From the NCBI GenBank assembly GCA_020720045.1, contig DYPH01000003.1, positions 30,767-94,766 of the forward strand: 64,000 nucleotides of DNA, given 5' to 3'. Shown one piece after another: positions 50,978 through 59,824 of the stretch. The notes under the pieces are model-generated. The model saw only the letters and a program-made list of their open reading frames with translations, was not told the origin of the DNA and did not search any database. The position numbers were made by a program, and so were the translations under genes. Origin of the DNA: Sorangium cellulosum. Its GTDB lineage: Bacteria > Myxococcota_A > Polyangia > Polyangiales > Polyangiaceae. Numbering within the stretch: the stretch's first letter is position 1; each line of letters starts with the position of its first letter.

Positions 50978-51919
50978 TCAGAGAGAAAGGTCGGCGCGCA
51001 CCTCTTCGGTGTCGAAGGCCTTCATGCTCTCAAAGAGGGCGGTCAGCGCCGGGTCGTCGCTCTTGGGGAGCTGAACGGCATAGGTCACAAACATATCGCC
51101 CGGTTCCCGCCCCTTCCGGGCGACGCCTTTGCCCCGAAGGCGGACGACGGTGCCGCTCTGGGTGCGCGGTGGCACCGTGAGCGTGACCGAACCTTCGAGG
51201 GTCGGCACGCGCACTTTCGCGCCGAAGAAGGCTTCCGTGGCGGTGAGCTTCAAATCGAGGAGAAGGTTGTCCCCTTCCCGCTTGAATTGAACATGTGCGC
51301 CGACGTGAATGACGAGAACGAGGTCCCCTCGGGGGCCGCCGGCGGGGCTCGGGGCCCCCTTGCTGGCGACGCGGAGGCGGTTCCCCTCTTCGGCGCCGGC
51401 GGGGATGCGGACGGTGATCGTCTCCCCTTGGACGCGTAGATCGACGCTCGTCCCTCGACAGGCAGCGGCAAAATCAATGCGAACTTCGGCTTCGAGATCG
51501 CTCCCTTTGATCGGTGCGCGTCGACCGCCACCACCGCCGCCGCCAAACGGGTTCCCGCCGAACATGGAGAACAGGTCCTCCAGGGGGACGCCGCCAGCGC
51601 CGCCAAAATTCACGCCGCCGCCGCCGCCGCCGCCACCGCCACCGCCACCGCCGCCGCCACGTCGCGCGTAGCGCATACGCTCGGCGTCGAAGCCTTCGCG
51701 GAGGCCGTCTTCGCCAAATTCGTCATAGAGGGCGCGCTTTTTCTCGTTTGAGAGCACCTCGAAGGCGTGATTGACCTCCTTGAATCGCGCTTCCGCTTTC
51801 GCATCGCCGGGGTTTCGATCGGGGTGCAGGTCCTTCGCCAGCTTGCGATAGGTCTTCTTGAGGGTCGCTTCATCGACCCCCTTCTGCACACCGAGGACTT
51901 GGTAAAGATCTTGCGCCAT
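50978..51919 (-). CDS. Curved-DNA-binding/DnaJ-type chaperone (CbpA-like, no zinc finger)
   Basis: The 313-residue Hsp40 has a J domain (1-70) with the HPD motif at H32-P33-D34, which stimulates the ATPase of DnaK. A Gly-rich linker (about 90-130, mostly polyglycine) follows, then the two C-terminal beta-sandwich domains (about 145-300). It lacks the four CxxCxGxG zinc fingers of DnaJ, so it is type II, like CbpA. Length fits CbpA (306 residues). It converges with RNase R. Confidence 0.93.
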   Translation of the reverse strand: MAQDLYQVLGVQKGVDEATLKKTYRKLAKDLHPDRNPGDAKAEARFKEVNHAFEVLSNEKKRALYDEFGEDGLREGFDAERMRYARRGGGGGGGGGGGGGGGVNFGGAGGVPLEDLFSMFGGNPFGGGGGGGRRAPIKGSDLEAEVRIDFAAACRGTSVDLRVQGETITVRIPAGAEEGNRLRVASKGAPSPAGGPRGDLVLVIHVGAHVQFKREGDNLLLDLKLTATEAFFGAKVRVPTLEGSVTLTVPPRTQSGTVVRLRGKGVARKGREPGDMFVTYAVQLPKSDDPALTALFESMKAFDTEEVRADLSL

Positions 51920-52011
51920 GGGGACGCCGCGAAGCTAAGGCGCCGATTCGCCGGCGCAAGCAAAGTCGCGGCCAAGGCGCAAGCCATTAAAATCGAAACG
52001 ACTTCCTGGCC

Positions 52012-52533
52012 TTAGAGGCCACCATCGCGACGGGCGAGCGGCGGGACCGCCGGCAAGAAGGGCTCGATCTTCCAGCCGTCGTCTTCGCGGACGGCGTGGA
52101 TCGTCGCCGGGGCGCGGGCGAGGGTCGCCCGCGAAGGGTCTGCGGAGGCGGGGCGCTCGTCGTCAAAACGGACGGTCACGTCGGCCTCTTTCCCAGTGAT
52201 TCGAGCGACGTAGCTCGTCGGCGTCGCGAGGGCGACGCTTCGCCCGTCGGTCATCATTTCCCAGGGGTCGACGCGGCGCCCCTGCATCTTGCCGGCCCGC
52301 TCGGCGCGCTCTTTCAAGTTGTCGCGGGCGTCCGGTCCGAGGAATCCGTAGGCTTTTTTCAGAGCGCGCGGGTCCGAAGGGGCGACGTCCATCGCCTCGA
52401 CAAAGGCGGCCACGGCCCCCTCCGGCGTCGCGTTCGGCGCGGGGCGCGTGCATCCTGCAAGCACCCCTGCAAGTACCCCGGCCAGCCCGCCGGCGCCGAG
52501 CACAAACGCCGCCGAGCGCCACGGGGCGTTCAT
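52012..52533 (-). CDS. Hypothetical lipoprotein
   Basis: The 173-residue product has a signal peptide ending GVLAGC (lipobox). The mature domain resembles the NTF2-like/DUF4878 type of small lipoprotein, with a helix-strand pattern beginning ATPEGAVAAFVEAM and ending with an exposed strand EDDGWKIEPFLP. Its ATG overlaps the trpS stop by four bases, so the two are coupled. The NTF2-like assignment is by pattern only. Confidence 0.72.
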   Translation of the reverse strand: MNAPWRSAAFVLGAGGLAGVLAGVLAGCTRPAPNATPEGAVAAFVEAMDVAPSDPRALKKAYGFLGPDARDNLKERAERAGKMQGRRVDPWEMMTDGRSVALATPTSYVARITGKEADVTVRFDDERPASADPSRATLARAPATIHAVREDDGWKIEPFLPAVPPLARRDGGL

Positions 52534-53579
52534 CGCGGGAGACCGCAGCCGAGCCCCATCGACTCACGAACTTCGCGGATCGTCTCTTGGGCAATCTCGC
52601 GCGCCTTTTTGCTGTTTTCGTGGAGCGCTTCGCGGACTTCAATCACGTTAAGCGACTTCCGCTTCTCGCGGAGCGGTGCCACTTCCTTCTCGAAGTTGGC
52701 GTGGAGGAGCATCTTGCAATCGTAGCAACCCCACCCGGCGGTGGTGCAGTTCTTCACGACGCTCTCTTGCTCTTCCGCGGTGGAGAGCTCTTTGTGCATC
52801 GTGTAGATGTTGCAGATTTCCGGGTTGCCGGGATCTTCGCGCCCCTTGCGGTTCGGATCGGTGAAGGCGCCTTGGAGCTTTTTCCAGAAGGCCTTCGGCT
52901 CGTCGAAGAGGGGGATCGTATTCCCCTTCGATTTCGACATCTTCCCGTCGCCATCGAGGCCCATGATCCGCGTCGCTTTCGTGAGGAGCGGCTGCGGTTC
53001 CGGGAAGATGCCGCCGAAGCGATGATTGAAGCGGCGAGAAGTCTCGCGCGCGAGCTCCAGGTGCTGCAACTGATCGTCGCCGACGGGGACCTCGGTCGCC
53101 TTGTAGAGGAGGATGTCGGCCGACATCAGAATCGGGTAGGTAAAAAGGGCGGTCGAGACGAAGTCTTTGCCGTCGCTTTTGTCTTTGAACTGGGTCATCC
53201 GACCGAGGTCCCCCATCGGGGTCGCTGCGGCGAGATACCAGGCAAGTTCCATATGTTCGGGGACATCGCTCTGTACAAAAAGCGTATGTTCCCGGGGATC
53301 AATCCCGCAGGCGACGAGGTCGAGGGCGAGCTCGTCGATGCGGGTACGGAGGTCCTTCGGCTCGTAGGGGACGGTGATCGCGTGGGCGTCGACGACGCAG
53401 AAGAAGGCGTCTTTCCCCGACTCCTTCGCCGCATTCCCAAGGGCGACCCAGTTCCGGACCGCGCCGAGCCAGTTCCCGATATGGAAACCACCCGTCGGCT
53501 GAATTCCTGAGAAAATGCGGGGTTTTGCGACGACGCGCTTGCGACGATCTTTGGAGCTCATGGGAATCGGAGGGACCAT
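52530..53579 (-). CDS. trpS: Tryptophanyl-tRNA synthetase
   Basis: This class I enzyme charges tRNA-Trp. The HIGH-type motif is HIGNWLGAV and the KMSKS motif is GDGKMSKSKGN. TYPILMSADILLYKA and GDDQLQHLELAR are typical of TrpRS, as is the FSGIQPTG start. The ATG at 53579 has AAAGG five bases upstream and gives 349 residues; TTG at 53603 and ATG at 53561 are alternatives. The 3' half keeps a Cys pair (WGCYDCK). It is coupled to the lipoprotein gene. Confidence 0.95.
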   Translation of the reverse strand: MVPPIPMSSKDRRKRVVAKPRIFSGIQPTGGFHIGNWLGAVRNWVALGNAAKESGKDAFFCVVDAHAITVPYEPKDLRTRIDELALDLVACGIDPREHTLFVQSDVPEHMELAWYLAAATPMGDLGRMTQFKDKSDGKDFVSTALFTYPILMSADILLYKATEVPVGDDQLQHLELARETSRRFNHRFGGIFPEPQPLLTKATRIMGLDGDGKMSKSKGNTIPLFDEPKAFWKKLQGAFTDPNRKGREDPGNPEICNIYTMHKELSTAEEQESVVKNCTTAGWGCYDCKMLLHANFEKEVAPLREKRKSLNVIEVREALHENSKKAREIAQETIREVRESMGLGCGLPR

Positions 53580-53682
53580 CGCAGCCTTTGCGAACGGGCG
53601 CAACGCTTCGAACTTCGTGCGGGGCTAGAGGCGAGCGCGGCAAACTTGCCCACTCACACCTACATCTACTTACCATGCGCCG

Positions 53683-54876
53683 GTGACCCGAACTGCCGCC
53701 GCTAAAGTGCTCGTTTCCGTCGACCCGGCTCCGAAGCTGACCTGGCCGGGGAAGCCGTCGTTCGGTCCCGAACCGGCACGAGCGGTGGCGCCGCCCGCAC
53801 CTGCATCCGTGCTTGCCGTTTCCTCACCGCCGTTGGCGGTTCCGGGCGGACAAGCACCTGCATCCGTGCTTGCCGTTTCCTCACCGCCGTTGGCAGTTCC
53901 GGGCGGACAAGCACCTGCATCCGTGCTCGCCGCACCTGCATCCGACCTGCTGCAGAATGCACTGATCGTCGGCGACAACGGGGAGGCGCTGGAGGCGCTC
54001 CTCGAGACCCATCGGGGGACGGTCACGCTCGCCTACCTCGATCCGCCGTTTTTTACGCAGCGGGCGTTCACGACGAACAGCGGCGCCGCGGCGCGGGGCG
54101 AGACCGCCTTCGACGACCACTGGTCTTCGCGTGCGGAATACATGGAATTTCTGGCCCGTCGCCTGATGCTCGTCCGCGAGCTGCTGGCGCCGTGGGGCTC
54201 CGTCGTGCTGCACGTCGATCCGAAGACGAGCCACTATTTGCGTGTACTCTGCGACGAAATCTTCGGCGAAGACGCCTTCGCGAGCGAGATCGTCTGGCGT
54301 TACCGGCGCTGGCCCTCGAAACAGGAGAATTTTCAGCGGGTTCACGACGTGCTCCTCCGCTACCGGAAGGACCCGACGACCAAAGGGCGCTGGAACCAAC
54401 TCTACGAGCCGCTCGCGGCTTCGACCCAGAAAACATGGGGAACTTCCAAGCAAAAAGCGGTGGTGAACGACGAGGGGAAGCGGGCGCGCTCCTCGAAGAC
54501 GGAAGACGCCTCGCCGGGCGTGCCGCTCGGGGACGTCTGGGACATCAGCGTGATCGCGCCGGTCGCGAAAGAGCGGACCGGCTACCCGACCCAGAAGCCG
54601 GAGGCGCTCCTCAACCGCCTCATCGATGCGCTGAGCGACCCCGGCGACCTCGTCCTCGACTGCTTCGCCGGCAGCGGCACCACCCTCGCCTGCGCCGCCG
54701 AGCGCCAGCGCCGCTTCTTGGGGGTCGACGCGAGCCCGGTCTCCGTCGCGACGATCACCCGGCGCTTCGCGGCCAAAGGGGTGCCGCTCGCCTGCGTGCC
54801 GCTCGCCGACCTCACGAGCATCCCGGCGCCGCCCGACAGCACAACGCGCCTCCGCCTCGACGGTCGCGGGCGATGA
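53683..54876 (+). CDS. Site-specific DNA methyltransferase (beta class, N6-adenine or N4-cytosine)
   Basis: Motif IV, D120-P-P-F123 (LAYLDPPF), comes before motif I FAGSGTT (F328), the beta-class order found in Mod subunits and orphan MTases. Between them lies the target recognition region. The N-terminal 85 or so residues are an odd Pro/Ala-rich extension made largely of tandem repeat units (53797-53944). Translation from the GTG at 53683 gives 397 residues; a shorter start inside the repeats cannot be excluded. No restriction enzyme is adjacent, so it may be an orphan regulator. Its stop overlaps the chemoreceptor gene start (ATGA). Confidence 0.88.
   Translation: MTRTAAAKVLVSVDPAPKLTWPGKPSFGPEPARAVAPPAPASVLAVSSPPLAVPGGQAPASVLAVSSPPLAVPGGQAPASVLAAPASDLLQNALIVGDNGEALEALLETHRGTVTLAYLDPPFFTQRAFTTNSGAAARGETAFDDHWSSRAEYMEFLARRLMLVRELLAPWGSVVLHVDPKTSHYLRVLCDEIFGEDAFASEIVWRYRRWPSKQENFQRVHDVLLRYRKDPTTKGRWNQLYEPLAASTQKTWGTSKQKAVVNDEGKRARSSKTEDASPGVPLGDVWDISVIAPVAKERTGYPTQKPEALLNRLIDALSDPGDLVLDCFAGSGTTLACAAERQRRFLGVDASPVSVATITRRFAAKGVPLACVPLADLTSIPAPPDSTTRLRLDGRGR
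53797..53944 (+). repeat. Tandem 57-bp coding repeat (dispersed element) in the methyltransferase N-terminus
   Basis: Two full 57-bp units (53797-53853, 53854-53910) encode [20 protein letters not shown] partial third unit (from 53911) and a fourth short start (53932) follow. The first unit matches 35746-35805 nearly base for base. Being a multiple of three, the units keep the frame. Confidence 0.93.
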
Positions 54877-56513
54877 GTCGCCTCGACCAAAAAAGTCTGG
54901 TGGCGGCTGCAGTTGCGGCAGGTGCCGTCCTCGCAGTCACGCGCGCCCCCCAGGGGCAGGAGACGACGGTCGCCATCGCTGCGGCGTTTGCGTCTTTCGT
55001 CGCGGTGCTTTGGGGGGCGAGCCAAACGCGGGAAATCGCGCCGATTCTCGGCGCCGTCCGGCGGGCGGGCCTCGGGGAGACGGTGCGCCCCCCCGAGGGG
55101 AGCGACGACGAAACACGTCGTGTATTTGATGAGTTGGCCGCGCTTGCCGAGCGCCAGCGCCACGAGTCCGAGCGGGCTGCCCAGAAGGGGGGCGACCTCG
55201 AAGCGAGCCTCGACCGGTCCCTCGAGCATGTGCAGAAGGCGGCGATCAGCCTCGATGAACAGGCGGCGCGCGCCTCCGAGCTGCTTCGGACGGCGACGGA
55301 AATGGTGCGGATGATCCGCGAAGCCGATGGGCGCGCGGCGCGCCTTCATGATCAGGTTTCCCTCGCAGACAGTGGGGCTAATGAGCTCCGAAGTGCCCTC
55401 GAAGGGCAGCAGAAGACCTGGGCCGATCTAAACCCGGCTGTTGGCACGTTGATCGCCGCGGCACGCGCCCACGCGACCGCGACCGCCGCCGGCCGCCACC
55501 GGCTCGACGCGCTTGGTGAACTCGCCGAGGAGACCCGCGAAAGCCTTGCAGAAGCAGCTACTTCTGCTCGGGAGACCGAGCGTCGACTCACCGTCGCCCG
55601 CGATCACGCCACAGCAACGGCGACGGAAGCGGAGCGGGGGGACGGGGCCCTCAGCGCGACGCTCGACGAGCTCGCAAAACTGCGAAGCGCGACGCGAGAA
55701 GCGGCGGTGATCCTTACGACCCTGGAAGGGCGAACGCAGGCGATCGGGCAGATTGTTTCGGTCATTGATGATGTCGGTGAACAGACGAACCTTCTTGCAT
55801 TGAATGCCGCCATTATCGCCGCGCAGGCCGGCGAGCAGGGGAAGGGGTTCGCCGTCGTCGCCGAGGAGATCAAGGAGCTCGCCGAACGGGCGACGGCGAG
55901 CACGCGGGAGATCGCCGAGCTTGTGCGGACCGTGCAGACCGAGTCGAAGAACGCGACGGCGGCCGTCGAACGGGGGACGGCGCGCCTCGATCGCGGACTC
56001 GCCGCCGGGGCCGACACCAAGCAAGTTCTTCAGCGAATTCGAGAAGCTAGCGCGCATGCGAGCGCGGGCCTGGAGGAGGTCGTCCGTGCCGTCGACGATC
56101 AGGAGCGCGGCGCGCGGCGCGCAGAAGGGCAGCTCGAGAAGATTTCGAATGCCCTTCGGGCCCACGGCGACGCCATCGCCGAGCAGGCGACCGGTCATGG
56201 CGAGGCGCTCCGGGCGGCGGAGCGGGCCGCCGATGCGAGCAAAGATCTCGAGCGGGCGGCGACGGTCGTCGATCGGAGCGCGGCGAAGAGCGGACAAGAT
56301 GTCGTCCAACTACGCGTATTGCTTTCCGAACTTTCGAGCACCGAGCGCGCACTTCTCGGGCGCAGCGAGGATCTGTTCCGCGCCCTGGAGCGCCTCGAAG
56401 AGAGCTCGAAGACCCAGCGGACCCAGCTCGATCGGGTCACGAGTCAGGTGCTGAAGACCCGCCAATCGCGGCGCCCCGCCCGGGAAATCCCGAGCAACAA
56501 GGACGATTTATGA
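54873..56513 (+). CDS. Methyl-accepting chemotaxis protein, no external sensor domain
   Basis: The 546-residue receptor starts at an ATG overlapping the methyltransferase stop. Two membrane segments (about 8-25 and 33-47) have only a short loop between, so there is no periplasmic ligand domain. The rest is one long coiled coil with adaptation regions and the signalling tip (about 290-345; [38 protein letters not shown]). It should signal through CheA/CheW encoded elsewhere. The C-terminal half repeats Glu/Arg/Lys heptads. Lack of a sensor domain suggests detection of internal or membrane state. Confidence 0.9.
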   Translation: MSRLDQKSLVAAAVAAGAVLAVTRAPQGQETTVAIAAAFASFVAVLWGASQTREIAPILGAVRRAGLGETVRPPEGSDDETRRVFDELAALAERQRHESERAAQKGGDLEASLDRSLEHVQKAAISLDEQAARASELLRTATEMVRMIREADGRAARLHDQVSLADSGANELRSALEGQQKTWADLNPAVGTLIAAARAHATATAAGRHRLDALGELAEETRESLAEAATSARETERRLTVARDHATATATEAERGDGALSATLDELAKLRSATREAAVILTTLEGRTQAIGQIVSVIDDVGEQTNLLALNAAIIAAQAGEQGKGFAVVAEEIKELAERATASTREIAELVRTVQTESKNATAAVERGTARLDRGLAAGADTKQVLQRIREASAHASAGLEEVVRAVDDQERGARRAEGQLEKISNALRAHGDAIAEQATGHGEALRAAERAADASKDLERAATVVDRSAAKSGQDVVQLRVLLSELSSTERALLGRSEDLFRALERLEESSKTQRTQLDRVTSQVLKTRQSRRPAREIPSNKDDL

Positions 56514-57205
56514 CGGAAAGTCGGGACGTTCGTTCGGCGGCGCTCCTCGATGCCCTCGTCGTCGCGTTGGCGGCGCTTCTCGCTCCGTTTGCGCTTCGTG
56601 CGATCCCCCTCGGGGCGCTCCCGGCCGCCTACCGGCTTTCGGCGAGCGTGGTCCTGCTGGGGATTTTGCTCGGGGGCGTCGCCTTCGCGCGGGCCCGTCG
56701 GACGGGAGAGGGCCGCCTTGCCGCATTTGGGCTCGCGAGCGATCGCCCGCTGCTTGGGGAAGTGGTCCTCGGCGTCGGGATCGCCGCAGGCATTCTGGGG
56801 GCCAATGGGCTGCTTTTGCTACTTTTTTCGAAGCTTCAACCGCAGGCCTTTGCCCAGGCCTCGGAAGCGCGAGAGAGCTCCATCGAGGCGCTTGCCGCGG
56901 TACCTCTCCCCCTTGCCCTTGGGACGTCCCTCTTCGCCGGCGTCTACGAAGAGCTTGTATTTCGTGGCTTTTTGCTCGGGCGCCTCCGCGTGGCGCTGCC
57001 GGGGAAGACGGCGTTCGTCGTGATCGGGCAGGCGTTTGTGTTCGCCGTGGGGCATGGGTGGCAGGGGCCGATCGGCGTAGTGCAGTCCTTCGTCGTCGGC
57101 CTCCTCTTTGGGGCGCTCGCCGCCTGGCGCGGGGTCCGCGTCGGCATCGCCGCCCACGCGACCATCGACGCCGCGAGCTTCGCGCTCCTGCATACGCTGC
57201 GGTAG
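56510..57205 (+). CDS. CPBP-family intramembrane metalloprotease (Rce1/CAAX type)
   Basis: The 231-residue protein has about seven membrane helices. The family motifs are E147-E-L-V-F-R152 (EExxxR), FAVGH in a later helix, and HATIDA near the C-terminus. The ATG overlaps the chemoreceptor stop (ATGA), so all three genes from 53683 are coupled. Bacterial CPBP proteases act on membrane proteins or peptides, often in immunity or modification of secreted peptides. The substrate here is unknown. Confidence 0.9.
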   Translation: MTESRDVRSAALLDALVVALAALLAPFALRAIPLGALPAAYRLSASVVLLGILLGGVAFARARRTGEGRLAAFGLASDRPLLGEVVLGVGIAAGILGANGLLLLLFSKLQPQAFAQASEARESSIEALAAVPLPLALGTSLFAGVYEELVFRGFLLGRLRVALPGKTAFVVIGQAFVFAVGHGWQGPIGVVQSFVVGLLFGALAAWRGVRVGIAAHATIDAASFALLHTLR

Positions 57206-57264
57206 CGATTCGCGAGCGACATTTGCCACTTGAACCTCTTCCGGCGCTCCTGGAAAGTGGCCCG

Positions 57265-58260
57265 ATGCCCAAGCTCCCGTTTCGCGCGCTCGTCGCCCCA
57301 GGAATTTTGCTCGCCCTCGCCGCTCCGGCGTTCACCGTGGTCGCCTGCGGCGACGACGACCTGACCGACCCCCCTGCCGATGCTGGCGAGATCTTGGACG
57401 GCACCATCCAACGCCCCGATTCCGGCGGGTTCGACGCCGGCCCCGACACCGGAAGCAAGCCGGACGGCGGCCCCGTAGACAGTGGCCGCGTCGATAGCGG
57501 CCCGGTAGACGGCGGCCCGGTAGACGGCGGCCCCGTAGACAGCGGCCCGGTAGACAGCGGCGCTCCGTGCTCGCTCCCCTATGGCTGCTCGGCCTACCTC
57601 TGCTCGGCGACCCCGCCGACCGCTTACGCGACCAACGCCGTTTCCGCGCCGGGCCCGATTGTCGCGGCGAACGGCGCGTATACGTTCACGAATGGGCAAG
57701 TGCTCGTCGGTCAAATCGTCGGAGGGGCCCCTCAGGGGGCGACCGCACGTACGCTAGCGCTGTGGGTGAAGACAACCGCCGCTCCGACCTCCCAGTCGCT
57801 CTTCACCTACGGGAGCTTCGCGGTGGGCAAACAGTTCGGCCTGCTCACGTCGGCGAACAACGCGTATTTCGTCGGGTTCGGTCCAGATGTGCCGTCGTCG
57901 AAGAACATCACCGACAACGCCTGGCACCACGTCGCCGCGACCTACGACGGCGCCCAGCTCGGCCTGTACGTGGATGGCGTCCAGGTCGCCACGAAGAGCA
58001 TCGTCCTCGACACGACCGGGACCGACTTCGCGATCGGGCAGTCGATTTCCCAGCCAGGGCGCGAGCCGTTCGCCGGCTCCCTCTCCGATGTCCGCATCTA
58101 CAACCGCGTGCTGACCGCCGCGGAACTGACGGCAGCGGCGTCGCTCGGCGCCAACGGGAACCCGGAAACGCTACGAAATTCGATGACCGGCCTCCAGTTC
58201 TGGCTCCCGCTCATCGGCGGAACGGCGAGCGAAAACGACCGCTGCGCCGTCTCGCGCTGA
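57265..58260 (+). CDS. LamG-type lipoprotein (concanavalin-like domain)
   Basis: The ATG at 57265 starts a signal peptide with lipobox (TVVAC); the frame is open further upstream without a signal. After an Asp/Gly/Pro linker with repeated (V)DSGPVDGGP units (about 58-100) comes a C-terminal LamG/concanavalin-like domain (about 115-320). Typical features are TLALWVKTT, ITDNAWHHVAATYDGAQLGLYVDG and the SDVRIYNRVLTAAEL end. This kind of domain binds glycans or peptides at the cell surface. The product has 331 residues. Confidence 0.85.
   Translation: MPKLPFRALVAPGILLALAAPAFTVVACGDDDLTDPPADAGEILDGTIQRPDSGGFDAGPDTGSKPDGGPVDSGRVDSGPVDGGPVDGGPVDSGPVDSGAPCSLPYGCSAYLCSATPPTAYATNAVSAPGPIVAANGAYTFTNGQVLVGQIVGGAPQGATARTLALWVKTTAAPTSQSLFTYGSFAVGKQFGLLTSANNAYFVGFGPDVPSSKNITDNAWHHVAATYDGAQLGLYVDGVQVATKSIVLDTTGTDFAIGQSISQPGREPFAGSLSDVRIYNRVLTAAELTAAASLGANGNPETLRNSMTGLQFWLPLIGGTASENDRCAVSR
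57474..57566 (+). repeat. Degenerate tandem coding repeat (VDSGP/VDGGP)
   Basis: About six 15-bp units of the type GACGGCGGCCCGGTA encode VD(S/G)G(R/P) repeats in the lipoprotein linker, with small base differences. This is a typical Asp/Ser/Gly linker grown by slippage. Confidence 0.75.
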
Positions 58261-58263
58261 GCT

Positions 58264-58291
58264 GCGCGTCCAGGACGTGAGCAGGACGCGC
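58264..58291. terminator. Hairpin between convergent genes
   Basis: GCGCGTCC (58264-58271) pairs with GGACGCGC (58284-58291) around a 12-base loop, just between the LamG lipoprotein stop and the kinase stop (58293). No T tract, so terminator status is uncertain. Confidence 0.45.
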
Positions 58292-58292
58292 G

Positions 58293-59822
58293 TTAGCTCA
58301 CCGCGAGGAGCGCCGCTTCAAACTCGGCGAAGGTAGGGAACCGCTGGTTCTTGTCCTTCGCGAGGGCGCGGGCGAAGAAGGCGTCGAGGCCCGGCGGGAC
58401 CGGCCGCTGGGCCACAGAAGCGACCGGCGGCACCGGCTGCGTGAGGACGGCGACGGTGAGCTCGGCCATCGACTCGGCGGGGAACGGCCCCTTCCCGGCA
58501 ACGAGTTGGTAAAGCACCGTCGCGAGCGCCCAGACGTCGGCGCGCCCATCGACGCCATCTCCCCGAAATTGCTCGGGTGCCATGTACATCGGCGTGCCGA
58601 TCGGGGCGCCGGTCCGCGTGAGGGACATCGCCTTCGGCTCGTCGGCGGTCTTTACGACGCCGAAGTCGAGGACGACGATGCGCTCGCTGCCGCTGCCATC
58701 CTGGGCGAGGAAGAGGTTCCCCGGCTTGATGTCTCGGTGGACGAGCCCCTTTTCGTGGGCAACGGCGAGGGCGCGGGCCGCTTCGACGACCCACTGGCGC
58801 GCCGCCAAGTAGGGGACGCTCCCAAGCCGCTCAAGACGGCTGTCGAGGGGCTCGCCGTCGAGGAGGTCCATGACGAGGTAGGGGGAGCCGTCGGCGGCGC
58901 GGTCGTAGTCGTGAACTTGAACAATTCCGGGGTGTCGGAGGCCGCTGACGGTGAGCGCCTCCCGTTCGAAGCGGGCGACCGCCTGCTCGGAGCGGGCGCC
59001 GTCGCCGAGGATGACCTTGAGCGCGTATTTCTTGGCAGTTCGGGTGTGAGCGACGACAAAGACCGCCCCCATGCCCCCCTCACCGAGGAGGCGCTCGATG
59101 CGCCAACGATCGGCGAGGACGGTGCCGGGGACGAAGGCGACCGGCTGCGCGGCAAAACCGCCGTGGAGCGGTGTCGCCGGCATCGCCGAGCCGACGGGGC
59201 CGCTCGCCACCGGCGAATTTCCGGAAGAGGCCGGCTGACCGTACGGGGGCGGCACCCACGGACCGCCCTGACCGGGAAACGGCGTATTTGCCATCGCCAT
59301 CGCCGTCGCCGGGATCGGGCCGGCGACCGGTACCGGGACGGGGACCGGGTTCGGCGCGAAGCCGAAGTTCGGGTTCCCCATGCCTAACGCCGGGGCGGGT
59401 GCCGCCGCTTGGGCGGGGCGCGAACCGAGGTCGTAGAACCAACCTTGCCGCTGCATATTCGCAAGAAATTGCAGGACATGTCCGCGCCCTTGCGCGACGC
59501 GCTGGACGGCGTCGGCGACGGGGAGCGTCGCGTCGAGGGTCGCGAGATCGAGGAGGGCACGCCCCGCCCCCACCTCCGCCGACGCGCGCTGGAAGGCGCG
59601 AAAGCACGGATAGGCGATCGCAAAGAAGGGGACGGTCAGGAAAATGAACGACACGAGCGCGACGCCGATGCCGCCGTCCTTCCGATCGAAAGCCATCGCG
59701 ACCGTGACCGCGAGCATGAAGAGCCCTGGGACAAGCATGGCGAGGGCGATCAGGAGCCACACGGTCCCCGTCCCGCTCCGGCTCTTCAGCGCGGCGTCAA
59801 TCCGGTAGCGGATGATTTCCAC
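58293..59822 (-). CDS. Ser/Thr protein kinase with N-terminal membrane anchor
   Basis: This 509-residue protein has two membrane segments (about 20-45 and 52-75), a helical segment, a Pro/Ala/Gly-rich linker (about 135-230), and a C-terminal Hanks kinase domain (about 238-505). The Gly loop GEGGMGAVF, K269 (ALKV), HRDIKPGNLF, DFGVVK and GTPMYMAPEQF are intact, so it should be active. Having the anchor before the kinase is the reverse of PknB-type receptors. It starts at a GTG two bases after the glmS stop, so it is co-transcribed with glmS and may respond to envelope precursor supply. Confidence 0.92.
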   Translation of the reverse strand: MEIIRYRIDAALKSRSGTGTVWLLIALAMLVPGLFMLAVTVAMAFDRKDGGIGVALVSFIFLTVPFFAIAYPCFRAFQRASAEVGAGRALLDLATLDATLPVADAVQRVAQGRGHVLQFLANMQRQGWFYDLGSRPAQAAAPAPALGMGNPNFGFAPNPVPVPVPVAGPIPATAMAMANTPFPGQGGPWVPPPYGQPASSGNSPVASGPVGSAMPATPLHGGFAAQPVAFVPGTVLADRWRIERLLGEGGMGAVFVVAHTRTAKKYALKVILGDGARSEQAVARFEREALTVSGLRHPGIVQVHDYDRAADGSPYLVMDLLDGEPLDSRLERLGSVPYLAARQWVVEAARALAVAHEKGLVHRDIKPGNLFLAQDGSGSERIVVLDFGVVKTADEPKAMSLTRTGAPIGTPMYMAPEQFRGDGVDGRADVWALATVLYQLVAGKGPFPAESMAELTVAVLTQPVPPVASVAQRPVPPGLDAFFARALAKDKNQRFPTFAEFEAALLAVS

Positions 59823-59824
59823 GG

